Below are positions 1 through 10,301 of a stretch of 64,000 bases of DNA, piece after piece (positions within the stretch are counted from its first letter, which is position 1; every line of letters begins with the position of its first letter). The position numbers and the translations under genes are program-made. Origin of the DNA: Parasedimentitalea marina (GTDB lineage: Bacteria > Pseudomonadota > Alphaproteobacteria > Rhodobacterales > Rhodobacteraceae); assembly GCF_004006175.1 (NCBI RefSeq), contig NZ_CP033219.1:1240001-1304000 (forward strand). Reading direction: 5' to 3'. Below the pieces are notes generated by a model, which was not told the origin of the DNA, ran no database searches, and saw nothing but the letters and a program-made list of their open reading frames with translations.

Positions 1-2
1 AA

Positions 3-254
3 ACCCGAACCCTGCAACGCCAGATCGGCGCAGCCCAGGTGCGACTTGGGGTGCTACGGGCCGAGTGGGCCTATCTGAACCGTCCCGACCGTTTGCGGGA
101 ATTGGCCGAGCTGAACTTTAACAGCCTCGGCCTTTTGCCTCTTCGTCCCAACCAGTTTGGCCGGGTGGATGAGGTCGCCTATCCGCAGGTGCCGCTGCTG
201 CCCATCACCAATGGTGTCGATGTGTCGACTATGGCTGCCGCGGGGGGGAACTGA
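3..254 (+). CDS. ftsL: cell division protein FtsL, 3' part
   Basis: The frame is open from the left edge of the window, so the start and the N-terminal membrane segment are missing. About 83 residues remain. They contain a heptad-like stretch followed by an AEWAYLNRPDRL segment typical of alphaproteobacterial FtsL. FtsL is a small bitopic protein of the FtsQLB divisome subcomplex with a periplasmic coiled coil. The call rests on this segment and on the position directly before ftsI: its TGA (252-254) overlaps the ftsI ATG (254-256). Confidence 0.8.
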   Translation, partial: TRTLQRQIGAAQVRLGVLRAEWAYLNRPDRLRELAELNFNSLGLLPLRPNQFGRVDEVAYPQVPLLPITNGVDVSTMAAAGGN

Positions 255-2038
255 TGATCCGTATTCCGCTACGGCCACTGGCCCGCATCCTGACCGCCCG
301 CGCCAAAGGGGAAAACCCGGACGCTATTGAAAAAGAGAATCTGCGCCAGCGTCACGCTGAAATTCAGGGCCGCTCTCAGGTCCGGTCCGAAGGTCGGCTG
401 CTGGTGCTGGGTGCATTTTTCCTGTGCGCCTATGCGGTGATAGGTCTTCGTATGGGAATGATGGCCACATCCGAGCCAACGGAACCGGCCACCAGTGCAT
501 CGGGCAGCGCCATTGCGGCGCAGCGCGCCGATATTGTCGACCGCGAAGGCCGCATTCTGGCAACCAACTTTGAGACCCATTCACTCTATGCGCATCCGCA
601 GCAATTGATTGATGCGGTGGCCTCGGCGGACGCGCTGGTCAAAATTTTCCCGGATCTGGATCACGCGCGCCTGGTCAAGGATTTCACCGGCAAGCGCAAG
701 TTTGTCTGGATCAAGAAAAAGATCAGCCCCGAGCAAAAGCAGGCGGTGCATGATATCGGCGATCCCGGACTGCTGTTTGGCCCGCGTGAAATGCGGCTTT
801 ACCCCAATGGCAGTCTGGCCGCCCATGTTCTGGGCGGGGCCGGGTTTGGCAAAGAAGACGTCGATGCCGCCGAGGTGATCGGTGTTGCGGGCGTGGAACG
901 TCAGTTCGACAGTTATCTGCGCGATCCGGCCAACGGTGCCGAGCCGCTGCAGCTGTCGCTGGACCTGACCATTCAGGCCGCCGCCGAGCGTGTCCTTTAT
1001 GGCGGCATGCGTCTGATGAATGCCAAGGGTGCAACCTCTATCCTGATGGATGTGACCACCGGCGAGGTGATCTCGGTGGTGTCACTGCCTGATTTTGACC
1101 CGAATGAGCGGCCACGGCCACCGGTTTCGGGCGATGATCCGTCCGACAGCCCGCTGTTCAATCGGGCAGTGCAGGGGGTGTATGAACTGGGCTCCACCTT
1201 CAAGATTTTCGCTGCCGCACAGGCGATGGATTTGGGATTGGTCAATCCCGACACTATGGTTGATATCCGTGGTCCGCTGCGCTGGGGTCGCTTCTCGATC
1301 CGGGATTTCCACAACTACGGCAACAGCTTATCGGTAGAGCGGATCATTGTGAAATCGTCAAATATTGGCACGGCACGTCTGGCACAGCAAATTGGGGCTG
1401 ACCGTCAGCGCGATTTCCTGTCGCGTCTGGGGATGCTCGAGGCCACTCCGTTTGAGATATCCGAGGCCAATGCAGGGCGCCCCTTATTGCCGCCAAACTG
1501 GTCCGAACTGTCGGCGATGACGATTTCCTATGGTCACGGTCTGTCGACCAGCCCAATGCATTTGGCGGCGGGCTATGCGACGATTGCCAATGGTGGAAAT
1601 TATGTCAGCCCAACCATTCTGAAGCAGAACGGGCCGCAATTGGGGCCTCGCGTCATGTCAGCCGAGGCCGCAGCGGCGTCACGCGAAATGCTGCGTCTGG
1701 TGGTGACAGAAGGCACCGCCAGCTTTGGCGAAGTTCCCGGCTATCAGGTTGGCGGTAAGACTGGCACTGCGGATAAGCCAAAACCGTCAGGTGGCTATTA
1801 CGAGGATAAAGTGATCGCCACTTTTGCGTCGATCTTCCCAGCGCATGACCCGAAATATGTGCTGGTTGTAACCCTGGATGAACCTTCGATCATCGCCTAC
1901 GATGAAGAGCGTCGTACGGCGGGGTGGACGGCTGTTCCGGTTGCCGCTGAAATGATCGGCCGGATCGCGCCGTTGTTGGGGCTGCGACCGCAAGTTGAAC
2001 CTGCCCCGGTGACTGGTATAACCCTCACCTCAAACTGA
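254..2038 (+). CDS. ftsI: peptidoglycan transpeptidase FtsI (PBP3)
   Basis: Septal class B penicillin-binding protein of 594 residues that cross-links peptidoglycan at the division site. One hydrophobic segment at about residues 48-68 anchors it in the inner membrane, followed by a PBP dimer domain and the transpeptidase domain. The three active-site motifs are present: S314-T-F-K317, S368-S-N370 and K502-T-G-T505. Translation is probably coupled to ftsL through the overlapping stop and start. FtsW encoded at 10433 is its expected glycosyltransferase partner. Confidence 0.96.
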   Translation: MIRIPLRPLARILTARAKGENPDAIEKENLRQRHAEIQGRSQVRSEGRLLVLGAFFLCAYAVIGLRMGMMATSEPTEPATSASGSAIAAQRADIVDREGRILATNFETHSLYAHPQQLIDAVASADALVKIFPDLDHARLVKDFTGKRKFVWIKKKISPEQKQAVHDIGDPGLLFGPREMRLYPNGSLAAHVLGGAGFGKEDVDAAEVIGVAGVERQFDSYLRDPANGAEPLQLSLDLTIQAAAERVLYGGMRLMNAKGATSILMDVTTGEVISVVSLPDFDPNERPRPPVSGDDPSDSPLFNRAVQGVYELGSTFKIFAAAQAMDLGLVNPDTMVDIRGPLRWGRFSIRDFHNYGNSLSVERIIVKSSNIGTARLAQQIGADRQRDFLSRLGMLEATPFEISEANAGRPLLPPNWSELSAMTISYGHGLSTSPMHLAAGYATIANGGNYVSPTILKQNGPQLGPRVMSAEAAAASREMLRLVVTEGTASFGEVPGYQVGGKTGTADKPKPSGGYYEDKVIATFASIFPAHDPKYVLVVTLDEPSIIAYDEERRTAGWTAVPVAAEMIGRIAPLLGLRPQVEPAPVTGITLTSN

Positions 2039-2052
2039 TAGGTGAGGTCGCT

Positions 2053-3537
2053 ATGAGCAACACATCCGAGAAGACCCTCGGCCAGTTGGGTCTGACTGCA
2101 CGCGGCGGTGCGGACCCTGTGATCAAAGGTATAACGGTCGACAGTCGTGCAGTGGGCGATGGGTTTCTGTTTGCAGCGCTGCCCGGTTCTGTGGTGCATG
2201 GCGCCAAATTCATTGGCACCGCCCTGGAACAGGGTGCTTCGACCATTTTGACGGATGCCGAAGGTGCCAAGATCGCAGCCGAGGTCTTAGGCGATGGCCA
2301 TGCCGCGCTGGTCGTGACACAAGATCCGCGTCAGGCCCTGGCCTATGCGGCTGCCCTTTGGTTTGGTGCGCAGCCGCAAACGGCGGTGGCGATTACCGGC
2401 ACCAATGGCAAAACATCCGTCGCGACCTTTGTGCGTCAGATCTGGGAAGAATTAGGTCATGCTGCGGTCAACCTTGGCACCACCGGGGTTGAAGGCGCCT
2501 GGAGCTATCCACTGGCCCATACCACTCCGGACCCGATCACCCTGCACCGCGCGCTTGCAAAGGCGGTTGAGAATGGCGTGACCCATGTGGCGATGGAGGC
2601 CTCGAGCCACGGATTGGATCAACGCCGTTTGGATGGCGTGCATCTGGCGGCCGCGGGCTTCACCAATTTCAGTCAGGACCACCTGGATTATCACCACACA
2701 TTTGAGGCCTATTTTGCCGCCAAGGCCGGATTGTTCCGCCGGGTGTTGCAGGACGAAGGTGTCGCGGTGATCAACATAGACGACAAGCGTGGCGCCGAAA
2801 TGCGTGCAGTGTCCTGCGCGCGCGGCCAAGAGGTGATCACGGTGGGGCGCGGATTGGGTGACCTTTCGCTGCTGAGCCAGCGCTTTGATGCTTCTGGGCA
2901 GGACATGCGGTTTAGCTGGCATGATAAACCGTTTCAAACCCGGCTGAACCTGATCGGCGGGTTTCAGGCCGAGAATATTCTGCTGGCCTGTGGCTTGGTG
3001 ATTGCCTCGGGTGAACTGCCCTCGCGGGTGTTTGAAACGCTACCTCATCTGAAAACCGTGCGGGGCCGGATGCAATTGGCGGCGACGCGCAGCAATGGCG
3101 CGACGGTGTTTGTTGATTTTGCCCATACGCCTGACGCCATTGCCACCGCTCTCAAGGCGCTGCGCCCGCATGTCCTGGGTCGGTTGATCGCCATTGTCGG
3201 GGCAGGCGGTGATCGCGATGCGGTCAAGCGGCCTTTGATGGGGCAGGCAGCTGTTGAGAATGCGGATATGGTGATTGTCACCGATGACAACCCGCGCAGT
3301 GAAGACCCTGCCGTGATCCGGGCTGCCGTCAAAGCTGGCGCGCCGGGGGCAAGCGAAGTTGGCGATCGCGCCGAAGCCATCCTGCGCGGTGTTGACGCGC
3401 TGGGGCCGGGCGATGCGCTGATGATTTGCGGTAAGGGCCATGAAAGCGGTCAGATCGTGGGCGATGATATTCTACCCTTTGACGATGTTGAACAGGCCAG
3501 CATGGCCGTCGCGGCGCTGGACGGGGGGCTAGTATGA
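2053..3537 (+). CDS. murE: UDP-MurNAc-tripeptide synthetase MurE
   Basis: ATP-dependent ligase (494 residues) that adds the third amino acid to UDP-MurNAc-L-Ala-D-Glu in the cytoplasm. The Mur ligase P-loop TGTNGKTS is at residues 115-122. The motif D412-N-P-R415 is the known marker of enzymes that use meso-diaminopimelate, so the peptidoglycan is inferred to be of the meso-DAP type. A ribosome-binding site (GGTGAGG) lies 5 nt before the ATG, and the gene starts 14 nt after ftsI. Its stop overlaps the murF start. Confidence 0.96.
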   Translation: MSNTSEKTLGQLGLTARGGADPVIKGITVDSRAVGDGFLFAALPGSVVHGAKFIGTALEQGASTILTDAEGAKIAAEVLGDGHAALVVTQDPRQALAYAAALWFGAQPQTAVAITGTNGKTSVATFVRQIWEELGHAAVNLGTTGVEGAWSYPLAHTTPDPITLHRALAKAVENGVTHVAMEASSHGLDQRRLDGVHLAAAGFTNFSQDHLDYHHTFEAYFAAKAGLFRRVLQDEGVAVINIDDKRGAEMRAVSCARGQEVITVGRGLGDLSLLSQRFDASGQDMRFSWHDKPFQTRLNLIGGFQAENILLACGLVIASGELPSRVFETLPHLKTVRGRMQLAATRSNGATVFVDFAHTPDAIATALKALRPHVLGRLIAIVGAGGDRDAVKRPLMGQAAVENADMVIVTDDNPRSEDPAVIRAAVKAGAPGASEVGDRAEAILRGVDALGPGDALMICGKGHESGQIVGDDILPFDDVEQASMAVAALDGGLV

Positions 3538-4937
3538 GCCTGTGGACGATGCAAGAGGCCGTGACTGCAACAGGTGGTCGGGCGCAGGGCAACTGGAGCG
3601 TTGACGGGATCTCAATTGATACCCGCACTTTGACGCCGGGTGATTTGTTTGTCGCGCTGACAGCGGCGCGTGATGGGCATGACTTTGTGGCGCAGGCGCT
3701 GGCCAGTGGGGCCGGGGCCGCATTGGTTTCACGTGTTCCCGATGGGGTGGACGCAAACGCACCGCTGTTGATCGTCGATAATGTTCTGCACGGGCTGGAG
3801 GCGCTAGGCCGCGTTGCCCGAGCCCGTTGCGATGCACGGGTGGTGGCAGTGACCGGATCGGTGGGCAAGACCTCGACCAAGGAGATGCTGGCACGGATGC
3901 TGTCTGATCAGGGTCGCACCCATGCGGCTGTGGCCAGTTACAACAATCATTGGGGTGTTCCGCTCACCTTGGCGCGAATGCCGCGCGACACTGAATTCGC
4001 GGTGGTCGAAATTGGCATGAACCATCCCGGTGAAATTGCCCCGCTGGCGATACAGGCCCGTCCACATGTAGCCCTGATCACCACTGTAGCTGCGGTACAC
4101 CTTGAGGCCTTTGATGACGTGGCTGGAATTGCCCGGGAGAAGGCCGCGGTGCTGCAAGGGCTGGAGCCGGGAGGCGTTGCGGTATTGAATGGAGATATTG
4201 CCGAGGCCGGTGTCCTGCGTGAGGTGGCACTGCAGCAGGGGGTGAAATCGTGGTGGTTCGGGTCAAAGGACAAGGAATACCAACTGATCTCAGCGGTTAT
4301 TCAGGGGGAAGAGACCTTGGCGCAGGCCCGGGTCATGGGTCGAGACATAGAGATGCATATCCAATCGCTTGGGGCTCATTTTGCAATGAATGCACTGGGC
4401 GCTTTGGCCTGTGTTGCGGCATTGGGGGCGGATCTGGATAAGGCCCTGCACAGTCTGGCTCTGTGGTCTCCGGTCAAGGGACGTGGTGCACGCGAAGAGA
4501 TCCATTTGCGTGGAGGCAAAATCTTACTGCTGGATGACAGCTATAACGCCAACCCCACTTCTATGGCTGCTGCACTAGAGGTTCTGGCGGCGACGCCGGG
4601 AAGCGGACGTCGGGTCGCCTATCTGGGCGACATGAAAGAGCTTGGCCCGGACGAAATCGCACTGCACACAGCACTGGCTCGGCATCCATCGGTGCTCGCT
4701 GTTGATCAAATCCATTGTATCGGCCCGCTGATGCAGCATCTCCACTCCGCTTTGCCCGAAGCCAAACAGGGCACCTGGTATCAAACCAGCGCCGAAGTCC
4801 TTGCGGATCTGCCGACCCAAATCCAAGGCGGCGATATCGTGCTGGCGAAGGGCTCTTTGAGCATTGCTTTGGCCAAGATCGTTGACGGCATCCGCAATTT
4901 AGGCCATGCCGGCCCAACTCCCATTATCACGAAATAG
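3534..4937 (+). CDS. murF: UDP-MurNAc-tripeptide--D-Ala-D-Ala ligase MurF
   Basis: Mur ligase (467 residues) that adds D-Ala-D-Ala to the UDP-MurNAc tripeptide and so completes the soluble pentapeptide precursor. The P-loop TGSVGKTS is at residues 107-114, and the central domain has the NNHWGVP segment usual in MurF. The ATG overlaps the murE TGA in an ATGA arrangement, so the two are probably translated together. Its dipeptide substrate comes from Ddl, encoded at 16234. Confidence 0.96.
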   Translation: MSLWTMQEAVTATGGRAQGNWSVDGISIDTRTLTPGDLFVALTAARDGHDFVAQALASGAGAALVSRVPDGVDANAPLLIVDNVLHGLEALGRVARARCDARVVAVTGSVGKTSTKEMLARMLSDQGRTHAAVASYNNHWGVPLTLARMPRDTEFAVVEIGMNHPGEIAPLAIQARPHVALITTVAAVHLEAFDDVAGIAREKAAVLQGLEPGGVAVLNGDIAEAGVLREVALQQGVKSWWFGSKDKEYQLISAVIQGEETLAQARVMGRDIEMHIQSLGAHFAMNALGALACVAALGADLDKALHSLALWSPVKGRGAREEIHLRGGKILLLDDSYNANPTSMAAALEVLAATPGSGRRVAYLGDMKELGPDEIALHTALARHPSVLAVDQIHCIGPLMQHLHSALPEAKQGTWYQTSAEVLADLPTQIQGGDIVLAKGSLSIALAKIVDGIRNLGHAGPTPIITK

Positions 4938-4955
4938 CGAACAGGACCCCTTTAC

Positions 4956-6038
4956 ATGCTCTATTGGCTCACCGAGCTATCGGACGGCGGCGATTTCTTT
5001 AACCTGTTTCGCTATATCACCTTCCGCGCAGGCGGCGCATTTTTGACGGCGCTGATCTTTGGGTTTGTCTTTGGCAAGCCTCTGATCAACGTGCTGCGCA
5101 AAAAGCAAGGTAAGGGCCAGCCAATCCGCGATGACGGCCCCGAAGGCCATTTCGTCAAGGCCGGTACCCCAACCATGGGGGGACTGCTGATTGTTGGGGC
5201 GCTGTTGTTTTCCACTTTGGTCTGGGCGCGTTGGGATAACTCCTTTGTTTGGTTGGTGCTTTTTGTCACTCTGTCCTTTGGGCTGATCGGGTTTGCGGAT
5301 GATTACGCCAAAGTGTCTAAGCAAAATACTGCTGGCGTGCCGGGTAAAGTGCGGCTGTTACTAGGGATTTTGATTGCAATAATCGCGGCGCTTTGGGCTT
5401 CGGCCAATCACCCTGATGCCCTGCAAAATCAACTGGCGCTGCCGGTGTTCAAAGACACCTTGATCAATTTGGGCTATTTTTATGTGCCATTTTCCATCTG
5501 CGTCGTGGTTGGTACGGCCAATGCAGTGAACCTGACCGACGGGCTGGACGGGCTGGCCATCATGCCAGTGATGATCGCCGCGACAACGCTGGGTATCATC
5601 GCCTATGCGGTGGGACGGGTCGACTTTACTGAATACCTTGACGTGCATTACGTGCCCGGCACCGGCGAAATCTTGATCTTTACTGCAGCGTTGTTCGGCG
5701 GAGGCCTTGGCTTTTTGTGGTACAATGCCCCACCAGCGGCTGTTTTTATGGGCGATACCGGCTCGCTGGCTCTGGGCGGTGCATTGGGCGCCATCGCTCT
5801 GGTCATCAAACATGAACTGGTTCTGGCCATTGTCGGCGGGTTATTCGTGGTCGAGGCGCTGAGCGTGATTATTCAGGTGCTGTATTACAAACGCACCGGC
5901 AAGCGGGTGTTCTTGATGGCCCCGATCCACCATCATTACGAGAAAAAGGGCTGGGCTGAGCCCACAATTGTGATCCGGTTCTGGATCATCTCGCTGATCC
6001 TGGCGATGATCGGCCTGGCAACCCTAAAAGTACGCTAA
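4956..6038 (+). CDS. mraY: phospho-MurNAc-pentapeptide transferase MraY
   Basis: Integral membrane enzyme (360 residues, about ten hydrophobic segments) that moves phospho-MurNAc-pentapeptide onto undecaprenyl phosphate to make lipid I. Family signatures are visible: the D115-D116 pair, NLTDGLDGL at 192-200, FMGDTGS at 264-270 and the HHH cluster at 325-327. It starts 18 nt after murF and is followed by a hairpin and a non-dcw gene, so the first transcription block may end here. Confidence 0.97.
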   Translation: MLYWLTELSDGGDFFNLFRYITFRAGGAFLTALIFGFVFGKPLINVLRKKQGKGQPIRDDGPEGHFVKAGTPTMGGLLIVGALLFSTLVWARWDNSFVWLVLFVTLSFGLIGFADDYAKVSKQNTAGVPGKVRLLLGILIAIIAALWASANHPDALQNQLALPVFKDTLINLGYFYVPFSICVVVGTANAVNLTDGLDGLAIMPVMIAATTLGIIAYAVGRVDFTEYLDVHYVPGTGEILIFTAALFGGGLGFLWYNAPPAAVFMGDTGSLALGGALGAIALVIKHELVLAIVGGLFVVEALSVIIQVLYYKRTGKRVFLMAPIHHHYEKKGWAEPTIVIRFWIISLILAMIGLATLKVR

Positions 6039-6050
6039 CAACGTCCTCTT

Positions 6051-6071
6051 TGGCCCGGCACTGCTGGGCCA
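6051..6071 (+). terminator. hairpin after mraY, weak terminator candidate
   Basis: An inverted repeat begins 12 nt after the mraY stop: arms TGGCCC and GGGCCA with an extra G-T pair. No T run follows, so intrinsic termination is uncertain. It may mark a partial boundary before the inserted TPR gene. Confidence 0.35.
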
Positions 6072-6225
6072 GAGCAATTGGCCAATCCAAAAGTCGGCCT
6101 TCGGCAAAGCCACAATATTGCGCTTCTGCTCGGTCAAGGCCGGCTCTGCTTTAAGTAGCAAATGAAACCTTTCAACTTCTCCGCGACCTGCTAGAGTGGG
6201 ACGCAACTGAATTGAGGGTTTCATT

Positions 6226-7413
6226 ATGAACGATTTGATTGAAAATTGGGGCGGTCTATTTGATATCGCCGTCTTTCTGGTGGCCGTAGCCGGAGTGTCG
6301 ACGACCGCCATCCTCTTGGTTCACAGAAATAGAACGGTGACAAAAGTAGCCGACATTGAACAAGAACGCGACGCTTTGCGCATGACAAATGTGCAGCAGG
6401 CGGCCCGGCTAAATGCTGTTGACCCGGAGCGGTTTCTGGACACCATTGCCGACCTGACGTCCAGGGCAGACTATCGCGGGCAGGACACCGCAGCCGGGAC
6501 CTATATTGAAGCTCATGCAATTGCTCTTGGCCGGGCAGCTGAGATCCTTGCAGAACAGCGCATTCTGGATAGCGAGTCGGATGGAAAAGATGCAGCATAT
6601 AACGCCAATCGCTATGCAAGACTTGGCTTGGCAGCGTGCCCTGGATCTGGACGACTTGTGGCGTTGGAAAAATTCACATTGCAAAGGGCCCAGGATATCG
6701 ACCTTGGTCATCCAATTGAAGTGCTGGATTGGGATCAAACCTATGATGTCGACCTGAAACGTCTTTCCGTTGAGTTATTTGACAGGGGACATTATCAGCT
6801 GGCAGAAATCGTCGCCCGCAGATCTGTCGCGCTGACAGAAAAGGGATCCGGGCATTTCCCCGGTATCGTGGCGCTTCATGGGAAAGTGTTGGCAAAATTG
6901 GGCGTCTATGATGCGGCCGAACCGCTGTGTCGCGCGGCGGTGGAGGCCTCCCGAAAGATGCAGGATACAAATTCGTCTGACTACAGCTCTCAGCTGAACA
7001 ACTTAGCCGACCTGTTGCAGACGACACGCCGCTACGATGAGGCGGAACCGTTATACAGAGAGGCGCTGGTTGTGATCGGTAAAACGCGCGGCACAGAGCA
7101 CCCTGATTATGTTGCCCAGTTAAATAAGCTTGCCGGATTGCTAGAGTCGGCGGGACGACCCGGTGAGGCCAAGCCACTGTATCACGAAGTGCTGAAAATC
7201 GGACGTAAGGCACTGGGGGCCGCATATCCTGATTTTGACATCGACCTGAAAAACCAGGCACGGGTGCTGCATCAATCAGGGCGGTCATCCGAGACTGAAC
7301 CGCTTCACCGCGAGGCACAGGCAGTGTTTGAACGTGTTCGTGGAATGGCAACGAAAGTGGCCGACGTAACCCATGAGAGTCTCGACGCTGAGCACACTAC
7401 GCGCCCGAACTAG
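6226..7413 (+). CDS. membrane-anchored tetratricopeptide-repeat protein
   Basis: A 395-residue protein with one N-terminal membrane segment (about residues 12-33), a charged predicted coiled coil at about 38-62, and at least three repeats of about 42 residues between 215 and 370. The repeats resemble the kinesin-light-chain/TPR_12 type (pattern Y-x-x-Q-L-N-x-L-A-x-L-L then E-A-x-P-L-Y). Such repeats bind proteins. The start is supported by GAGGG 8 nt upstream. The gene sits between mraY and murD, where most bacteria have no gene, so a role near the wall-synthesis machinery is possible but is only inferred from position. No enzymatic motif is visible. Confidence 0.75.
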   Translation: MNDLIENWGGLFDIAVFLVAVAGVSTTAILLVHRNRTVTKVADIEQERDALRMTNVQQAARLNAVDPERFLDTIADLTSRADYRGQDTAAGTYIEAHAIALGRAAEILAEQRILDSESDGKDAAYNANRYARLGLAACPGSGRLVALEKFTLQRAQDIDLGHPIEVLDWDQTYDVDLKRLSVELFDRGHYQLAEIVARRSVALTEKGSGHFPGIVALHGKVLAKLGVYDAAEPLCRAAVEASRKMQDTNSSDYSSQLNNLADLLQTTRRYDEAEPLYREALVVIGKTRGTEHPDYVAQLNKLAGLLESAGRPGEAKPLYHEVLKIGRKALGAAYPDFDIDLKNQARVLHQSGRSSETEPLHREAQAVFERVRGMATKVADVTHESLDAEHTTRPN

Positions 7414-7483
7414 CCCGCTTGCAATTTCCCCGATCTGCGGTGCAGGGTGCGGTGAATTTGACTAGCAAAGAAAGGGCGCAGCG

Positions 7484-8881
7484 ATGATCCCGGTACAAGG
7501 ATTTTCAGGGGCCAATGTGGCCGTTCTGGGGTTGGGGCGATCCGGCCTTGCGGCGGCGCGGGCTTTGCGGGCGGGTGCGGCAATTCCGGTCTGTTGGGAT
7601 GACAACCCAGCCGCGCGGGAGGCCGCTGAAGCCGAAGGCTTTGCCTGTCGGGACTTGCACAAACAGGGGGCGTTCGATGACATCGCCACACTGATCGTAT
7701 CACCTGGAATTGCGCACCTGTACCCCAAACCCAATCCGGCGGTGCGCGCTGCATTGGATGCGGGCGTGCCAGTGGACAATGATATCGGCCTGTTTTTCCG
7801 ATCTTTAGCAACGCCCGAATGGGATAATTTTGAGCGCGCACCACGGGTGGTGGCAGTAACGGGATCAAACGGCAAATCCACCACGGTGGCGCTATTGCAT
7901 CATATCCTGGAAAGTGCCGGCAAAGAGGTGCAGATGGCGGGCAATATCGGCCGCGGTGTGCTGGATATTGATCCGCCCGGCGAGGGTGGCGTTGTGGTGC
8001 TTGAGCTGAGCTCGTACCAGACTGAACTGGCCCGTTCGCTGACACCGGATGTGGCAGTGTTCACCAATCTGTCAGCAGATCATCTGGATCGTCATGCCGG
8101 TCTGGGAGGCTATTTCGCGGCCAAACGCCGGTTGTTCGCCGAAGGAGGGCCGGACCGCGCCGTCATTGGCGTGGACGAGGAAGAGGGGGTGTTTTTGGCC
8201 GGGCAGATGTCCATGGGGGCTTCAGATGACCGGGTAATCCGGGTGTCGTCAGGCCGTAAACTGGGTGGTGTCGGCTGGAATGTCTTTGCCCGCAAAGGGT
8301 TCTTGTCGGAGTACCGTAAAGGCAGGCAGGCAGGGTCAATTGATCTGCGTGAGATGACGGGACTGCCCGGGGCGCATAATCATCAGAATGCCTGTGCGGC
8401 CTATGCGGCAGCGCGCACATTGGGGCTGGCGCCTCGGATGATTGAAGGTGCGCTGGAAACCTACCCCGGTTTGCCCCATCGCAGTCAGCCGGTCGCGGAT
8501 GCAGGTGGGGTTCGCTATGTGAATGACAGCAAGGCCACCAATGTGGACAGTGCGGTTAAAGCGCTGAGTGCTTTTAAGAAGGTGCGCTGGATCTGTGGTG
8601 GCTTGGAAAAAGACGGCGGTCTGGATGCGCTGAAGGGCGCCACTGGATCGGTGCAAAAGGCCTATGTGATTGGTCGCGAGGCGGCGCATTTTGCCGTGCA
8701 ACTGGATGTTGAAACCGAAATCTGTGGCACGATGGCGGTTGCTGTTGAGCGCGCTATGGCCGATGCGCAGCCCGGCGAAGTGGTGCTGTTGGCCCCGGCG
8801 GCGGCAAGTTTTGATCAGTATGACAGTTTTGAGACACGGGGCGATGATTTCATTGCCGAGGTGACGGAGCGTCTGGGCTAG
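7484..8881 (+). CDS. murD: UDP-MurNAc-L-alanine--D-glutamate ligase MurD
   Basis: Cytoplasmic ATP-dependent ligase (465 residues) that adds D-glutamate to UDP-MurNAc-L-Ala. A Rossmann-like substrate-binding segment (GLGRSG) is at residues 16-21 and the P-loop TGSNGKST at 126-133. The C-terminal domain contains NDSKATN, a conserved MurD motif. An AAAGGG ribosome-binding site precedes the ATG. The 70-nt spacing from the TPR gene suggests it could still be read from upstream transcription. Confidence 0.96.
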   Translation: MIPVQGFSGANVAVLGLGRSGLAAARALRAGAAIPVCWDDNPAAREAAEAEGFACRDLHKQGAFDDIATLIVSPGIAHLYPKPNPAVRAALDAGVPVDNDIGLFFRSLATPEWDNFERAPRVVAVTGSNGKSTTVALLHHILESAGKEVQMAGNIGRGVLDIDPPGEGGVVVLELSSYQTELARSLTPDVAVFTNLSADHLDRHAGLGGYFAAKRRLFAEGGPDRAVIGVDEEEGVFLAGQMSMGASDDRVIRVSSGRKLGGVGWNVFARKGFLSEYRKGRQAGSIDLREMTGLPGAHNHQNACAAYAAARTLGLAPRMIEGALETYPGLPHRSQPVADAGGVRYVNDSKATNVDSAVKALSAFKKVRWICGGLEKDGGLDALKGATGSVQKAYVIGREAAHFAVQLDVETEICGTMAVAVERAMADAQPGEVVLLAPAAASFDQYDSFETRGDDFIAEVTERLG

Positions 8882-9020
8882 GGTGTGTTTTGGGGTAAGA
8901 GGAAAAAGTAAAAGATAAAAGGGGCTCGGGCTCACCAAAGCAGATACTGCCCCTGAACCACCCTCGCTTGATCCCATGCCTGCCCGCGCCCGCCCCCAGG
9001 CTCAAGTCAAATAACCGTAT

Positions 9021-9036
9021 CCCCGCCGGGGCGGGG
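9021..9036. other. GC hairpin between convergent genes
   Basis: The 235-nt gap between murD and the convergent flavoprotein gene holds a short perfect inverted repeat, CCCCGC/GCGGGG with a 4-nt loop. No T run lies on either side. It may help end transcription from one or both strands. The rest of the gap shows no coding signal. Confidence 0.3.
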
Positions 9037-9116
9037 CCCCTCGGCGATTTGGCATGATCCCGGTGTCCGTCGCGGGCTGTTTGTGCTCAGGCGAGGGCGG
9101 CTCCGAAGCAGATCAG

Positions 9117-10301
9117 CTAGCGGTTGGCGGCGGCGATGGCGCGGCCGGCCGCGTGGCCCGATGACCAGGCCCATTGGAAGTTGAAACCGCCCAACCAACC
9201 GGTGACGTCGACGCATTCGCCGATGGCGTAGAGACCGGGAACGGATTTAGACTCCATCGTTTTCGACGATAGCGCATCGGTGTCAAGACCGCCCAAAGTG
9301 ACCTCGGCTGTGCGGTAGCCTTCGGTTCCGGAGGGGGTGAGCTGCCAGTTGGACACTTGTGCACACAGGTCCTGCAATGCGGCGTCGGACTGGTCGGCAA
9401 GCCGACCTTTGAGGCGCAGGTCGGTTGACAGGTAATCCGCCAGCCGTGTGGGCAGCAGGCGGGCGAGTTCGGTTGTCAGGTCTCGGCGGCCCTCGGCCTG
9501 GCGCTGGTCGCGCAGCAGATCGTACAGGGGCAATTCGGGGATCAGGTTGACTGTGATCACCTCACCTTCGTGCCAGTAAGAGGACAGTTGCAGCACGGAG
9601 GGGCCCGAGAGGCCGCGATGGGTGAACAGCAGCGCCTCGTCGAACGTCGTGCGGGCATTGGACAGGCGTGCGGGCAGGGCAACGCCGGCCAGGGGTTTGA
9701 AGCGATCGTCCGAGAAGGTGAAGGGCACCAAGCCAGGGCGGGTCTCGGTGAGTGGCAGGTTGAATTGGCGGGCGATGTCATAGGCGAGGCCGGTGGCGCC
9801 CATTTTGGGGATGGATTTGCCGCCGGTGGCCAGCACCAGATTGCGGCAGGTCAGGACCTGGGTCTTGCCTGCGCGCGCCATTGTGACAGAAAACCCCTGC
9901 TCAACGCGGGAGACTGAGGTGACCGAGGTCTCGAGCCAGAGTTCCGCCCCGGCGTTCTGAAGCTCTTGCACCAGCATTGCGACCACCTGTTTGGCGGACC
10001 CATCACAGAACAGCTGCCCCAGGGTTTTCTCGTGCCAGGCAATTCCGTGCTGATCCATCAGGGCGACAAAGTCCCATTGGCTGAACCGCGCCAGCGCCGA
10101 CTTGCAGAAATGCGGGTTGGCCGAGATGAAGTTCTTAGCCTCGGCATACATATTGGTGAAATTGCAGCGGCCGCCGCCCGAGATGCGGATTTTCTCGCCG
10201 GGAGCGCGGGCGTGGTCGATCACCAGCGTGCCGGGACCTGCAAAACGGGCGCACATCATGCCAGCCGCGCCGGCACCAAGAATGAGGGTTTGATACAACA
10301 T
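9117..10301 (-). CDS. HI0933/YhiN-family flavoprotein
   Basis: NAD(P)/FAD-dependent oxidoreductase-like protein of 394 residues. The N-terminus has a dinucleotide-binding GAGAAG loop (residues 8-13), followed by ISGGGRCNFTN, which is diagnostic for the HI0933 (BaiN/YhiN) family, and a C-terminal GGLDTDALSS-type segment leading to the second FAD-binding part. The family's physiological substrate is generally unknown. The gene is on the minus strand inside the dcw cluster, divergent from ftsW across 131 nt. A division role should not be assumed. Confidence 0.85.
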   Translation of the reverse strand: MLYQTLILGAGAAGMMCARFAGPGTLVIDHARAPGEKIRISGGGRCNFTNMYAEAKNFISANPHFCKSALARFSQWDFVALMDQHGIAWHEKTLGQLFCDGSAKQVVAMLVQELQNAGAELWLETSVTSVSRVEQGFSVTMARAGKTQVLTCRNLVLATGGKSIPKMGATGLAYDIARQFNLPLTETRPGLVPFTFSDDRFKPLAGVALPARLSNARTTFDEALLFTHRGLSGPSVLQLSSYWHEGEVITVNLIPELPLYDLLRDQRQAEGRRDLTTELARLLPTRLADYLSTDLRLKGRLADQSDAALQDLCAQVSNWQLTPSGTEGYRTAEVTLGGLDTDALSSKTMESKSVPGLYAIGECVDVTGWLGGFNFQWAWSSGHAAGRAIAAANR

